Shown: positions 1 through 5,401 of the stretch, in pieces
How positions within the stretch are numbered: the first letter of the stretch is position 1
How the letters are laid out: every line of letters starts with the position of its first letter
Assembly: GCA_905373325.1 (NCBI GenBank)
Contig: CAJPTB010000150.1
Location: 1 to 5,401 of the forward strand
Direction of reading: 5' to 3'
DNA: 5,401 nucleotides
DNA from: an uncultured Ancrocorticia sp.
GTDB taxonomy: Bacteria; Actinomycetota; Actinomycetes; Actinomycetales; Actinomycetaceae
The notes under the pieces: generated by a model
Database searches by the model: none
What the model saw: the letters and a program-made list of their open reading frames with translations, nothing else
What the model was told of the DNA's origin: nothing
Program-made: the position numbers and the translations under genes

Positions 1-135
1 GGAGAAGATGCGGCGGCGTCCGAATCTGTCGCCCAATTGCAGTGGTTCGTCAACGCCTACACCCTAGTTCTCGCCTCGGCCCTCCTCCCGATGGCCGCAC
101 TGGGCGACAGATTCGGACGCCGCCGCATCTTCTCC
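1..135. repeat. Perfect 35-bp inverted repeat (arms 1-35 and 101-135)
   Basis: Bases 1-35 are the exact reverse complement of 101-135, with a 65-base loop between them. Pairing stops at 36/100. The outer end cannot be seen because the left arm begins at the first base of the window. The right arm encodes the conserved motif A of the MFS exporter, so that copy is the functional one. The left arm is read in the same gene as the antisense of that motif. Chance cannot explain a perfect match of this length. The likeliest cause is a fold-back chimera at a contig end, as seen in amplified DNA or terminal assembly errors. A real inverted duplication is less likely. Confidence 0.9.
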
Positions 136-1272
136 TGCGGAATCGCCGTTTTTGCAGCGGCTTCGGCAGCTTGCGCCCTCGCTCCGACGCCGCAGGCGCT
201 CATCGTCGCCCGAGCAATCCAAGGGGCGGGAGGCGCGGCGATCGTGACGCTTTCCCTCGCCCTCCTCGTCGACGCCGTCCCTCGGCGCCTGCGCGAACTC
301 GCGATAGGCGTGTGGGGCGGAGTCAACGGCCTCGGAATAGCGACGGGCCCGCTTCTCGGGGGCGCGGTCGTCTCGGGGCTGCACTGGTCGGTCGTCTTCT
401 GGATCAATGTTCCGATCGGCGCCCTGTGCTTGCCGTTCGTTCCGCGATTCCTCCCCCGGGCCGCAGCCGGCTCAAAAGGAGCGGACCTGCCGGGAATCGC
501 TCTCGGCGTCGGATTCGTCTTCCCGCTGACATGGGCTGTCGTCGAAGGCCCGGCCAGGGGCTGGACCGACGGCCTGACCGTCGGTGGCTTCGCGGTTGCC
601 GGAACCTGCCTGGCTCTCTTCCTTCTCAGGGAACGCTCGGCAAAAGCCCCCGTCATGCCTTTGAGTTTGTTTGCCAACCGGCGTTTCTCGCTGGTCAATG
701 CGGCAACGGTTCTCTTTGCGGCAGGCGTTTTCGGGGCGATCTTCTTCTTGAGCCAGTTCCTCCAGATCACACTCGGATACAGCGCATTCGAAGCGGGGCT
801 GCGAGCCGGCCCATGGACCCTCGTGCCGCTGTTCGTCTCCCCCGCCTCCGGCGGACTCGTCAAACGACTGGGAGTTCGGCGCGTGCTCGTCTCCGGAATG
901 TTCCTTCAGACGGTCGCGCTCGCGTGGTTCGCCGTGAAGGTCGGGGCCGATGTCCCTTACGGCGATTGCATAGCGCCCATGGCAGTCGCCGGACTCGGAA
1001 TGGGACTGAGCTTCGCCCCGTTGGCGACCGGCGCCCTCCAGGGCGTTTCCGCAGACCGACGCGCGGTCGCCTCGGGCGTCAATTCGACTCTGCGCCACCT
1101 AGGAGTGGCGATCGGCATAGCGGCATGCACGGCGATCTTCACGGCGCACGGAAAGTACCTTCCCGGCCAGCCTTTCGTCGACGGAGTCAAACCCTCTCTG
1201 TGGCTGTGCGCAGCGCTTCTGGCGGCGGCGACGGTTTGCGTCGAACGCTCCGATCGCGCCGCGCGACGCTAG
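1..1272 (+). CDS. MFS drug exporter, DHA2 (EmrB/QacA-like) family, 5' partial
   Basis: Proton-driven efflux permease of the inner membrane; the substrate cannot be read from sequence. The frame is open from base 1, giving 423 codons to the TAG at 1270-1272. A TTG at 37 could be called as a start, but it lies inside the family's conserved LQWxVNAYTL segment at the end of the first periplasmic loop, so it is internal and the true start lies left of the window. Visible marks, numbered from codon 1: motif A GDRFGRRR at about 35-42, motif-B-like RAIQGAGGA at about 71-79, motif-C-like GLGIATGPLLGG at about 110-121, and HWSVVFWINVPIG at about 128-140, typical of DHA2 proteins. Many hydrophobic segments follow, consistent with the remainder of a 14-helix protein. 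The C-terminus ends in a short Arg-rich tail. The gene is convergent with the reductase gene, with 25 bp between the stops. Caution: the first 35 bases are an exact inverted copy of 101-135, so codons 1-12 may not be genuine. Family assignment is firm; exporter specificity is unknown. Confidence 0.9.
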   Translation, partial: GEDAAASESVAQLQWFVNAYTLVLASALLPMAALGDRFGRRRIFSCGIAVFAAASAACALAPTPQALIVARAIQGAGGAAIVTLSLALLVDAVPRRLRELAIGVWGGVNGLGIATGPLLGGAVVSGLHWSVVFWINVPIGALCLPFVPRFLPRAAAGSKGADLPGIALGVGFVFPLTWAVVEGPARGWTDGLTVGGFAVAGTCLALFLLRERSAKAPVMPLSLFANRRFSLVNAATVLFAAGVFGAIFFLSQFLQITLGYSAFEAGLRAGPWTLVPLFVSPASGGLVKRLGVRRVLVSGMFLQTVALAWFAVKVGADVPYGDCIAPMAVAGLGMGLSFAPLATGALQGVSADRRAVASGVNSTLRHLGVAIGIAACTAIFTAHGKYLPGQPFVDGVKPSLWLCAALLAAATVCVERSDRAARR

Positions 1273-1297
1273 CGCACAGCGATCACCCGAGGGAGAG

Positions 1298-1834
1298 TCA
1301 TTCCGACGCCTTGACGAAATCGACGAAGCCGCCGATGAACTGGGCGAGGAAATCGCGCGAGCCCTCGGCTACGCCTCCCTCGGGTGTGATCCCCGCCTGC
1401 TGTGCGTTGACGTACGCCTCATGCGGGTAGAGCTTCGAGCCGAAGAACGCAAGCGGGCCTCGCAGATGCGTCTGGGCGATCCCCGTCGCAACGGGGCTCG
1501 GCGAGACTCCGGCCAGCGCGACCGGCTTGCCCGCGAGCGAGGCGGTTCCCCAGGGGCGGGAGGACCATTCGACGGCGTTGGCAACGGCCGCGGAGTACAT
1601 GCGATTGTGCTCGGGCGTGATGATGACGACGCCGTCGGCCTCGTCGACGGCCTTCTTGAAGGCCGTGGCGACTTCGGGCCAGTTGCCGTCGTAGTCGCGG
1701 TTGTACAGCGGAAGGCTGCCGATGTCGAGGTCGATGAATTCGACGCCCTCGGGGGCGAGGGAAACGAGGGCCTTGGCCAGGCCCCTGTTGAGGGACGTCG
1801 AAGAAAGCGATCCGACCATGTAAGCGATCTTCAT
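1298..1834 (-). CDS. NAD(P)H-dependent FMN reductase-like flavoprotein (copy 1)
   Basis: Predicted cytosolic flavodoxin-fold oxidoreductase of the NADPH-dependent FMN reductase family (relatives: ChrR/YieF, azoreductases). Such enzymes pass electrons from NAD(P)H through FMN to quinones, azo dyes or metals; the natural substrate here is unknown. The 178 residues match the compact family size. The N-terminal strand leads to a phosphate-binding loop GSLSSTSLNR at 8-17. LPLYNRDYDGNWP at 41-53 and TPEHNRMYS at 73-81, followed by ANAVEWSSRP, are the usual flavin-contact motifs, and GKP lies near 102-104. The ATG at 1834 is chosen over an in-frame start at 1894 because homology begins there, the paralogue aligns from there, and AAAGG (complement of 1840-1844) sits 5 nt upstream. 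Its neighbour upstream on the same strand is a paralogue about 60% identical over the whole length by hand count. A TATAAT box and an inverted repeat lie in the 121-bp gap, so it can probably be transcribed alone. Confidence 0.9.
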   Translation of the reverse strand: MKIAYMVGSLSSTSLNRGLAKALVSLAPEGVEFIDLDIGSLPLYNRDYDGNWPEVATAFKKAVDEADGVVIITPEHNRMYSAAVANAVEWSSRPWGTASLAGKPVALAGVSPSPVATGIAQTHLRGPLAFFGSKLYPHEAYVNAQQAGITPEGGVAEGSRDFLAQFIGGFVDFVKASE

Positions 1835-1875
1835 ATATGCCTTTCGTCGCGCGGAAGGCATGCGGGCCTCCCGAA

Positions 1876-1899
1876 TTGAATGAATGTTCAACAATTATA
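1876..1899 (-). promoter_or_regulatory. Promoter -10 with operator-like inverted repeat upstream of reductase copy 1
   Basis: On the minus strand the complement of 1894-1899 reads TATAAT, a perfect -10 in an otherwise GC-rich region. A start about 7 nt downstream (near 1887) would give a leader of about 50 nt before the ATG at 1834. No good -35 is present at 16-18 nt; TTTCTC is the nearest. Directly downstream, covering the expected transcription start, is TTGAATGAATGTTCAA (1876-1891), with 5-bp arms TTGAA/TTCAA and a 6-nt centre. Its position is suited to repression. It partly resembles a Gram-positive SOS box (GAAC-N4-GTTC type), but with mismatches. The -10 is directly visible; the operator role is inferred. 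Confidence 0.5.
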
Positions 1900-1955
1900 C
1901 GCGCTGAACGCCAACCGAGAAACGCCATATGCTGACGACGAAATCGACTCGCCGG

Positions 1956-2714
1956 TCAATCGCGGTAGAACTCTTCGACGAAGTCGATGAAGCCGGAGAT
2001 GAACTCCTGAAGATAAGGCCTTGCACTCTCGGCGAAAAGGCCTTCCGGCGTGATTCCCGCATCGACCGCGTTGATGTAGACCTCGGCCGGATAGACCGTC
2101 GAGCCGCAGAACACAAGAGGCGCCCGAAGATGGACCTGCGCGAGCCCGGTGGCCTCGTTGCTCGGAGCGGTGCCCGTGACGGCGACGGGCTTGCCGGACC
2201 ACGCCGAGCTTCCGAACGGGCGCGACCCCCATTCGATGGCGTTGGCCAGCGGCGCCGAGTACATGCGGTTGTGCTCTGGCGTGATGAACACAATGCCGTC
2301 GACGCCGAGGATGGACTGCTTGAAGTCCAGGGCGATTTGCGGCCAGTTCCCGTCGAGGTCGCGGTTGTACATCGGAAGGTCGGCTATGGGCAGCTCCACG
2401 AAATCGACGCCGAGGGGCGCGACGGTGATGAAGGCTTTGGCCAATCCTCGATTGAGCGATTCCTTTGACAGCGAACCGACGATGTAACCGATCTTCAAGC
2501 CGGTCTTTCGATCCGGGGGCGCCGATCGTTCAGCAGGCGCCTTTGGGTCCGGGGCAGTCGATCGTTCGGCGACCGCCTTTTCTTCCGGGGCCGTCGCTCG
2601 GTCAGCGGGCGCCTTTGGGCTCGGGGGCGCCGCAGCCTCGGCTCGATGCCTTCCAGGTGAGCGTCGAGTTCTTCTTAGTTCCGGGGAGGGTGAGAATCCG
2701 CCGTTAGACAACAT
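1956..2714 (-). CDS. NAD(P)H-dependent FMN reductase-like flavoprotein (copy 2) with repetitive N-terminal extension
   Basis: Paralogue of the downstream reductase with the same predicted cytosolic flavin-dependent reduction of quinones or similar acceptors. From ATG 2714 the product has 252 residues. Residues 73-252 form the flavodoxin-like domain: GSLSKESLNR at 80-89, LPMYNRDLDGNWP, TPEHNRMY at 145-152, then ANAIEWGSRP. Residues 1-72 have no counterpart in the paralogue. About 1-28 are Arg/Ser/Pro-rich with codons such as AGA, AGG and CTA that are unusual here. About 30-69 are three to four copies of a 12-residue unit with consensus APxxKAxAERSx, likely disordered. Two starts are plausible. 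ATG 2714 has GAAGG only 3 nt upstream. TTG 2498 lies exactly where the paralogue's ATG aligns and has GAAAG 6 nt upstream, giving 180 residues. The longer form is reported because the frame stays open and the repeat substitutions keep the KAxA(E/D)R pattern. It lies 97 bp downstream of ddl on the same strand, and no clear promoter was seen between them. Confidence 0.8.
   Translation of the reverse strand: MLSNGGFSPSPELRRTRRSPGRHRAEAAAPPSPKAPADRATAPEEKAVAERSTAPDPKAPAERSAPPDRKTGLKIGYIVGSLSKESLNRGLAKAFITVAPLGVDFVELPIADLPMYNRDLDGNWPQIALDFKQSILGVDGIVFITPEHNRMYSAPLANAIEWGSRPFGSSAWSGKPVAVTGTAPSNEATGLAQVHLRAPLVFCGSTVYPAEVYINAVDAGITPEGLFAESARPYLQEFISGFIDFVEEFYRD
2521..2628 (-). repeat. Three tandem 36-bp units coding a 12-residue Ala/Pro/charged repeat
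   Basis: Units at 2521-2556, 2557-2592 and 2593-2628 are imperfect direct repeats of exactly 36 bp. Degenerate partial units flank them (about 2503-2520, and 2629 onward). The period is a multiple of three, so the frame is kept. The minus strand reads roughly TAPDPKAPAERS, TAPEEKAVAERS and PPSPKAPADRAT. Copy-number change would lengthen or shorten the linker without a frameshift. The units differ at several codon positions, so the expansion is not very recent. Confidence 0.85.
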
Positions 2715-2811
2715 TAACCTTCAATCTGTGGATGCGACCTTGTGCGTGAGGCGGCCCGCCGGGGCTTCGCCGATCGCGTCCACGGGACAAATCGAACGTT
2801 CGCAGAGGCCT

Positions 2812-3924
2812 TTACCGCAGGCCCACGGGGCGTTCGAGTGCGAGGGCGACAAGCTCGTCGATGAGCTCGGAATACGGGATTCCCGTGTGTTCCCAAAGGA
2901 TCGGATACATAGAGAATTCCGTGAAGCCGGGAATCGTGTTGTGCTCGTTGACGAGTATTTCGCCGTCGTCGGTCAGGAAGAAGTCGACCCGGGTCATTCC
3001 CTCGCAGTCGAAGGCCTCGAAGACCCTCGCGGCGATTTGCCGAGCCTCGGCTTCGACGTCGGCCTCAACCGGCGCGGGAACGGCCATATGGAAGCCTTCC
3101 GTCTGGATGTACTTCGTCTCGAAGTCGTACCAATCGGTCCCGTCCATGACGATCTCGCCCAGGATCGACGTTCGGGGGGCGGCGTCGCCCCTGCCGCCGA
3201 GCACGGCGCACTCGACCTCCCGGCCTTTGACTCCCTGCTCGACGATCACCTTCGGGTCGACCTTCTGCGCCGCGGCGATCGCCTCTTCAAGCCCGCCGGG
3301 CTCTATAACCTTGCCGATTCCCAAGGACGACCCTGCGCGCGCGGGCTTGACGAACACGGGGAAGGTCAGCTTCTCCGCGATCTCCGCGAGGATCTGCCCT
3401 TTCTCCGTCCGCCACCTTCTGGGAGCGACGAGCACGTACGGGGCGACGGCGATGCCCGCCGACTCCAGGACGACCTTCATGAAGTGCTTGTCCATTCCGG
3501 CGGCCGAGGCGAACACTCCGCAGCCGACGTAGGGAACGCCCGCCATTTCGAGGAATCCCTGGATCGTCCCGTCCTCTCCGAAGGGGCCGTGAAGCAGCGG
3601 GAACGCCACGTCGAAGCTTCCGAGCGCCTCAACGACAGGCTCGCCGCCCTCCGATTCGACGACGGTCAGGGCGCGCGGCGTTCCCCCGATCTCCATGAGC
3701 ACACGGCTGGGGGATCCGCCGACCTCTCCTTGGGGGCCGGCCGCCTCCAGCGCATCGGGGTCCGCGGATCCGGGAACCCACGTGCCGTCGCGCCGTATCC
3801 CGATGGGGACGACGTCGTACTTGTCCGGGTCCATAGCGCGTAAAACCGATGCGGCGGTCATACACGAAACCGAATGCTCGCCCGAAGCCCCGCCGTAGAT
3901 GAGGGCCACACGCGTCTTTGCCAT
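2812..3924 (-). CDS. ddl: D-alanine--D-alanine ligase
   Basis: ATP-grasp ligase joining two D-alanines with ATP hydrolysis to make the dipeptide end of the peptidoglycan stem; it acts in the cytosol before MurF. It has 370 residues, usual for Actinomycetota. The N-terminal domain holds GGASGEHSVS (11-20), with E16 matching the catalytic Glu15 of E. coli DdlB. HGPFGEDGTIQG lies at 112-123, VKPARAGSSLG at 192-202 (S199 matches Ser150), and YDFETKY at 266-272, with K271/Y272 matching Lys215/Tyr216. The Tyr marks a D-Ala rather than D-lactate (VanA-type, His) ligase. Metal ligands fit D314, E327 and N329 in VDFF and NEHNT. The usual hydrophobic residue between E and N is His here, a mild oddity. 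ATG 3924 is preferred over an in-frame GTG at 3954 because the homology MAKTRVALIYGG starts there and AAGGTG lies 8 nt upstream. The gene is divergent from the PLP enzyme gene and followed on the same strand by the reductase pair. Confidence 0.97.
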   Translation of the reverse strand: MAKTRVALIYGGASGEHSVSCMTAASVLRAMDPDKYDVVPIGIRRDGTWVPGSADPDALEAAGPQGEVGGSPSRVLMEIGGTPRALTVVESEGGEPVVEALGSFDVAFPLLHGPFGEDGTIQGFLEMAGVPYVGCGVFASAAGMDKHFMKVVLESAGIAVAPYVLVAPRRWRTEKGQILAEIAEKLTFPVFVKPARAGSSLGIGKVIEPGGLEEAIAAAQKVDPKVIVEQGVKGREVECAVLGGRGDAAPRTSILGEIVMDGTDWYDFETKYIQTEGFHMAVPAPVEADVEAEARQIAARVFEAFDCEGMTRVDFFLTDDGEILVNEHNTIPGFTEFSMYPILWEHTGIPYSELIDELVALALERPVGLR

Positions 3925-3975
3925 TATCCGGTCACCTTCCACTTTCGGTACCACTAAAGCGATAGCCTACATCGT
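3925..3975. promoter_or_regulatory. Divergent promoter region between ddl and the PLP enzyme gene
   Basis: This 51-bp gap must hold or overlap the promoters of both flanking genes. Plus-strand TAGCCT (3963-3968) fits the actinobacterial TAnnnT -10 and would place the start of transcription at 3975-3976, on the A of the ATG, giving a leaderless mRNA. No Shine-Dalgarno precedes that ATG. The complement of 3964-3969 reads TAGGCT, a possible -10 for ddl starting near 3957, with the ddl ribosome site GGAAGGTG downstream (complement of 3933-3940). The two boxes overlap, so the two polymerases would exclude each other. No convincing -35 was seen for either direction. CTTT/AAAG half-sites around a GGTACC core (3942-3959) are too weak to call an operator. 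Confidence 0.4.
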
Positions 3976-5127
3976 ATGAGTGAAAATCATGGCCTCGCAC
4001 CTGCGACCATCGCCGTGGCAACGGCACGGCCGACACGCTCCCAAGGCTCTCCTGTCAACCCGCCGATCACGCTTTCGTCAACTTACCACTCGATTGGTTC
4101 TCCAGACGGATCCATGCTTTACTCGCGATGGTCCAACGAGACGTGGCATCCGGCCGAGGAGCTGATCGCCGAGCTAGAGGGCTCTCCCCTGCCGGCACTC
4201 CTCCATTCCTCGGGCATGGCGGCAGTGGCGAACGCCATGCATCTGAATCGACCGGGGGCTCCCATCGTCATGCCCCGGCACGCCTACCACGCCTCGCTCA
4301 TCGTGGCCCACGACCGTTCAACGCGCGAAGGCGGCCAGGTCCGCGAGGTCGACGTCGCGGACACCGACGCCGTCGTCGCCGCGATCCGCGCGGACGGCAA
4401 GGCCGCGGGGCTCGTGTGGATCGAATCGCCCACGAACCCTATGCTCGAGGTCGCCGACATCCCTGCGATCTGTGAAGCCGCTCACGATGCCGGCGCGCTC
4501 GTGGCGGTCGACAACACCTTCGCCACGCCTCTCGGGCAGCGCCCCCTCGAGGCGGGCGCCGACGTCGTCGTCCATTCGGCGACGAAGTACCTGTCCGGGC
4601 ATTCCGACGTCGTCCTCGGCGCCGCGCTGGCCTCGCGCGGCGACCTTCACGAAGCCCTGCACGAGGAGCGCACCGACTCCGGCGGGGTCGCGGGCCCGGT
4701 CGAAGCTTGGCTTCTGCTGCGCTCAATGCGCACGTTCCCCTTGCGGATGGAGCGCATCTGGGCGAACGCCGCCGAGCTCGCCCGCCGGCTGGAGGAACAC
4801 CCCCTCGTCGCCGAGGTCCGCCACCCGTCGCTTCCCTCCCATCCGCAGCACGAGCGCGCCAAGCGGCTCATGTCCTGTTTCGGCGGCGTCCTCACGATGA
4901 GGCCCGTCGGCGGGGTGCGGGCCGCCGAGGAGCTCGGGCGCTTCGTCCGGATATGGTTGCCCGCGACCTCGCTCGGCGGGGTAGAGTCTAGCTTCGAGCG
5001 ACGCCGCCGCTTTCCCACGGAAGCCGCAACCGTTCCGGAGGACCTGCTGCGCGTGAGCGTCGGCATTGAGGACGTCGAGGATCTATGGAGGGACCTCGAC
5101 GCCGCACTCAAGGAGGTACATCTATGA
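3976..5127 (+). CDS. PLP-dependent transsulfuration enzyme (cystathionine gamma-synthase/lyase family)
   Basis: Fold-type I PLP enzyme of the Cys/Met metabolism family, cytosolic and normally a homotetramer. Members make or split cystathionine, or form homocysteine or methanethiol; the exact reaction cannot be fixed from sequence. It has 383 residues. Visible marks: YSR at 49-51 (phosphate contact from the partner subunit), HSSGMAA at 77-83 (phosphate cradle), Y104 in the position of the ring-stacking Tyr, ESPTNPMLEVADI at 150-162, AVDNTFATP at 177-185 with D179 for the pyridine nitrogen, and SATKYLSGHSD at 201-211 with K204 as the Schiff-base lysine. SLGGVES lies at 332-338. After this, the common HPASMTH stretch is replaced by ERRRRFP, and YSRxGNPT is replaced by YSRWSNETW, so this is a divergent branch. 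ATG 3976 has no Shine-Dalgarno and is probably leaderless. The stop overlaps the next start as ATGA. Family is certain; lyase versus synthase is open. Confidence 0.93.
   Translation: MSENHGLAPATIAVATARPTRSQGSPVNPPITLSSTYHSIGSPDGSMLYSRWSNETWHPAEELIAELEGSPLPALLHSSGMAAVANAMHLNRPGAPIVMPRHAYHASLIVAHDRSTREGGQVREVDVADTDAVVAAIRADGKAAGLVWIESPTNPMLEVADIPAICEAAHDAGALVAVDNTFATPLGQRPLEAGADVVVHSATKYLSGHSDVVLGAALASRGDLHEALHEERTDSGGVAGPVEAWLLLRSMRTFPLRMERIWANAAELARRLEEHPLVAEVRHPSLPSHPQHERAKRLMSCFGGVLTMRPVGGVRAAEELGRFVRIWLPATSLGGVESSFERRRRFPTEAATVPEDLLRVSVGIEDVEDLWRDLDAALKEVHL
5110..5117 (+). promoter_or_regulatory. Strong ribosome binding site of the lipoprotein gene
   Basis: AAGGAGGT lies inside the last codons of the PLP enzyme gene, 6 nt before the ATG at 5124. 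It fixes that start and, with the ATGA overlap, points to coupled translation of the two genes. Confidence 0.85.
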
Positions 5128-5401
5128 AAACTCGTCTCAGCGCCGCGTGCGCCGCCCTCCTCCTCGCGGGTTCGGCGTGCTCGTCGGCCTCGGAGGAAGC
5201 CGACGGCGGCAAGCCGAAAGCGAATCCGGGCGCGGTCGCCTCCGCGCAGGCTTCGGGCGCCTCGCAATCGACGAGCCCAACGTCCGCGGCTCCCACGCCT
5301 GGCCCGTCTGCCGCGTCGTCCTCCTCCGCCCCGCGAAAGTCGGCCTCGCCCGTCGCCCCGACGGAGAAGGTCATGGCGGCCGTCACGGACGAGCTGAAGG
5401 C
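5124..5401 (+). CDS. Putative lipoprotein with Ser/Ala/Pro-rich linker, 3' partial
   Basis: The frame is open from ATG 5124 to the window end (92 full codons) and the product is not recognised. The N-terminus MKTR is followed by a hydrophobic stretch and then LLLAGSAC, which fits a lipobox with C19 as the lipidated residue (G at -3 is permitted but not the commonest choice). The protein should therefore be exported, cleaved before C19 and anchored on the outer face of the membrane. About residues 20-80 are rich in Ser, Ala, Pro, Thr and Gly, a disordered spacer typical of actinobacterial lipoproteins. From about 81 a more ordered sequence begins (TEKVMAAVTDELK) and is cut by the edge. The start is supported by a very strong ribosome site and a 4-bp ATGA overlap with the PLP enzyme gene, so the two are co-transcribed. 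A functional link between a cytosolic PLP enzyme and a surface lipoprotein is not evident. Confidence 0.85.
   Translation, partial: MKTRLSAACAALLLAGSACSSASEEADGGKPKANPGAVASAQASGASQSTSPTSAAPTPGPSAASSSSAPRKSASPVAPTEKVMAAVTDELK

Noticed and set aside
37..39. TTG at 37 as the true start of the MFS gene
   Set aside because: It falls in the middle of the conserved LQWxVNAYTL segment and would remove the first transmembrane helix; there is no ribosome site before it.
1273..1297. Bidirectional terminator between the convergent MFS and reductase genes
   Set aside because: The gap is only 25 bp and shows no stable stem followed by a T-run on either strand; CGCTAGCG at the MFS stop is a short palindrome without a loop.
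42..1430. Long open frame (462 codons) in another frame over the MFS gene
   Set aside because: Arg/Pro-rich, low-complexity product with no domain; it runs past the MFS stop into the convergent reductase gene. Typical of GC-rich out-of-frame reading.
2521..2628. CRISPR-like array because of the 36-bp period
   Set aside because: The 36-bp units abut each other with no spacers, differ from one another, and read as an in-frame 12-residue repeat.
2793..2802. CGAACGTTCG perfect 10-bp palindrome downstream of ddl
   Set aside because: Lacks the N4 centre of a LexA box, too tight for a terminator hairpin, no T-run follows; a 10-bp palindrome can arise by chance in this composition.
2715..2811. Terminator or promoter between ddl and reductase copy 2
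   Set aside because: GC-rich short stems such as GGCGGCCCGCC have no usable loop or T-tail, and no TAnnnT box lies at a suitable distance before the start at 2714.
2728..3843. Long open frame antisense to ddl (371 codons)
   Set aside because: Shadow of a GC-rich gene: composition is Arg/Asp/Gly-rich, no family is recognisable, and ddl on the other strand is unambiguous.

Overview
The window looks like chromosomal DNA from a GC-rich Actinomycetota. The coding sequence is strongly GC-biased at third codon positions. The D-Ala-D-Ala ligase and the transsulfuration-type PLP enzyme both resemble actinobacterial versions. One gene appears to be leaderless behind a TAnnnT-type -10, which is common in this phylum. 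A member of the Actinomycetaceae is possible, but this is only a guess. Nothing in the window marks a plasmid, phage or insertion sequence.

Layout from left to right. (1) A plus-strand DHA2-type MFS drug exporter runs in from the left edge and ends at 1272. Its first 35 bases are an exact inverted copy of 101-135, so the left edge may be a fold-back assembly or amplification artefact. (2) Convergent to it lie three minus-strand genes, in transcription order ddl (3924 to 2812), an NAD(P)H-dependent FMN reductase-like gene (2714 to 1956), and a second, paralogous reductase (1834 to 1298). The two reductase cores are about 60% identical by hand count and align without gaps. The upstream copy may carry an N-terminal extension built from 12-residue (36-bp) tandem repeats. 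The downstream copy has its own perfect TATAAT box and an operator-like inverted repeat. (3) Divergent from ddl, across a 51-bp gap, is a plus-strand cystathionine gamma-synthase/lyase-family gene (3976-5127). It overlaps by ATGA with a lipoprotein gene that runs off the right edge.

The genes fall into three jobs: efflux (MFS), cytosolic flavin or quinone reduction (reductase pair), and housekeeping wall and sulfur amino-acid metabolism (ddl, PLP enzyme). Efflux next to two FMN reductases could suggest a stress or xenobiotic theme, but the convergent orientation gives no proof of co-regulation. No complete new system is visible. The most notable points are the 35-bp inverted repeat at the left edge, the repeat-encoded extension or alternative TTG start of one reductase, the operator-like palindrome between the reductases, and the overlapping divergent -10 boxes with a probable leaderless start. 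All intergenic gaps are shorter than 130 bp, and no tRNA, rRNA, riboswitch, CRISPR array or convincing intrinsic terminator was seen.
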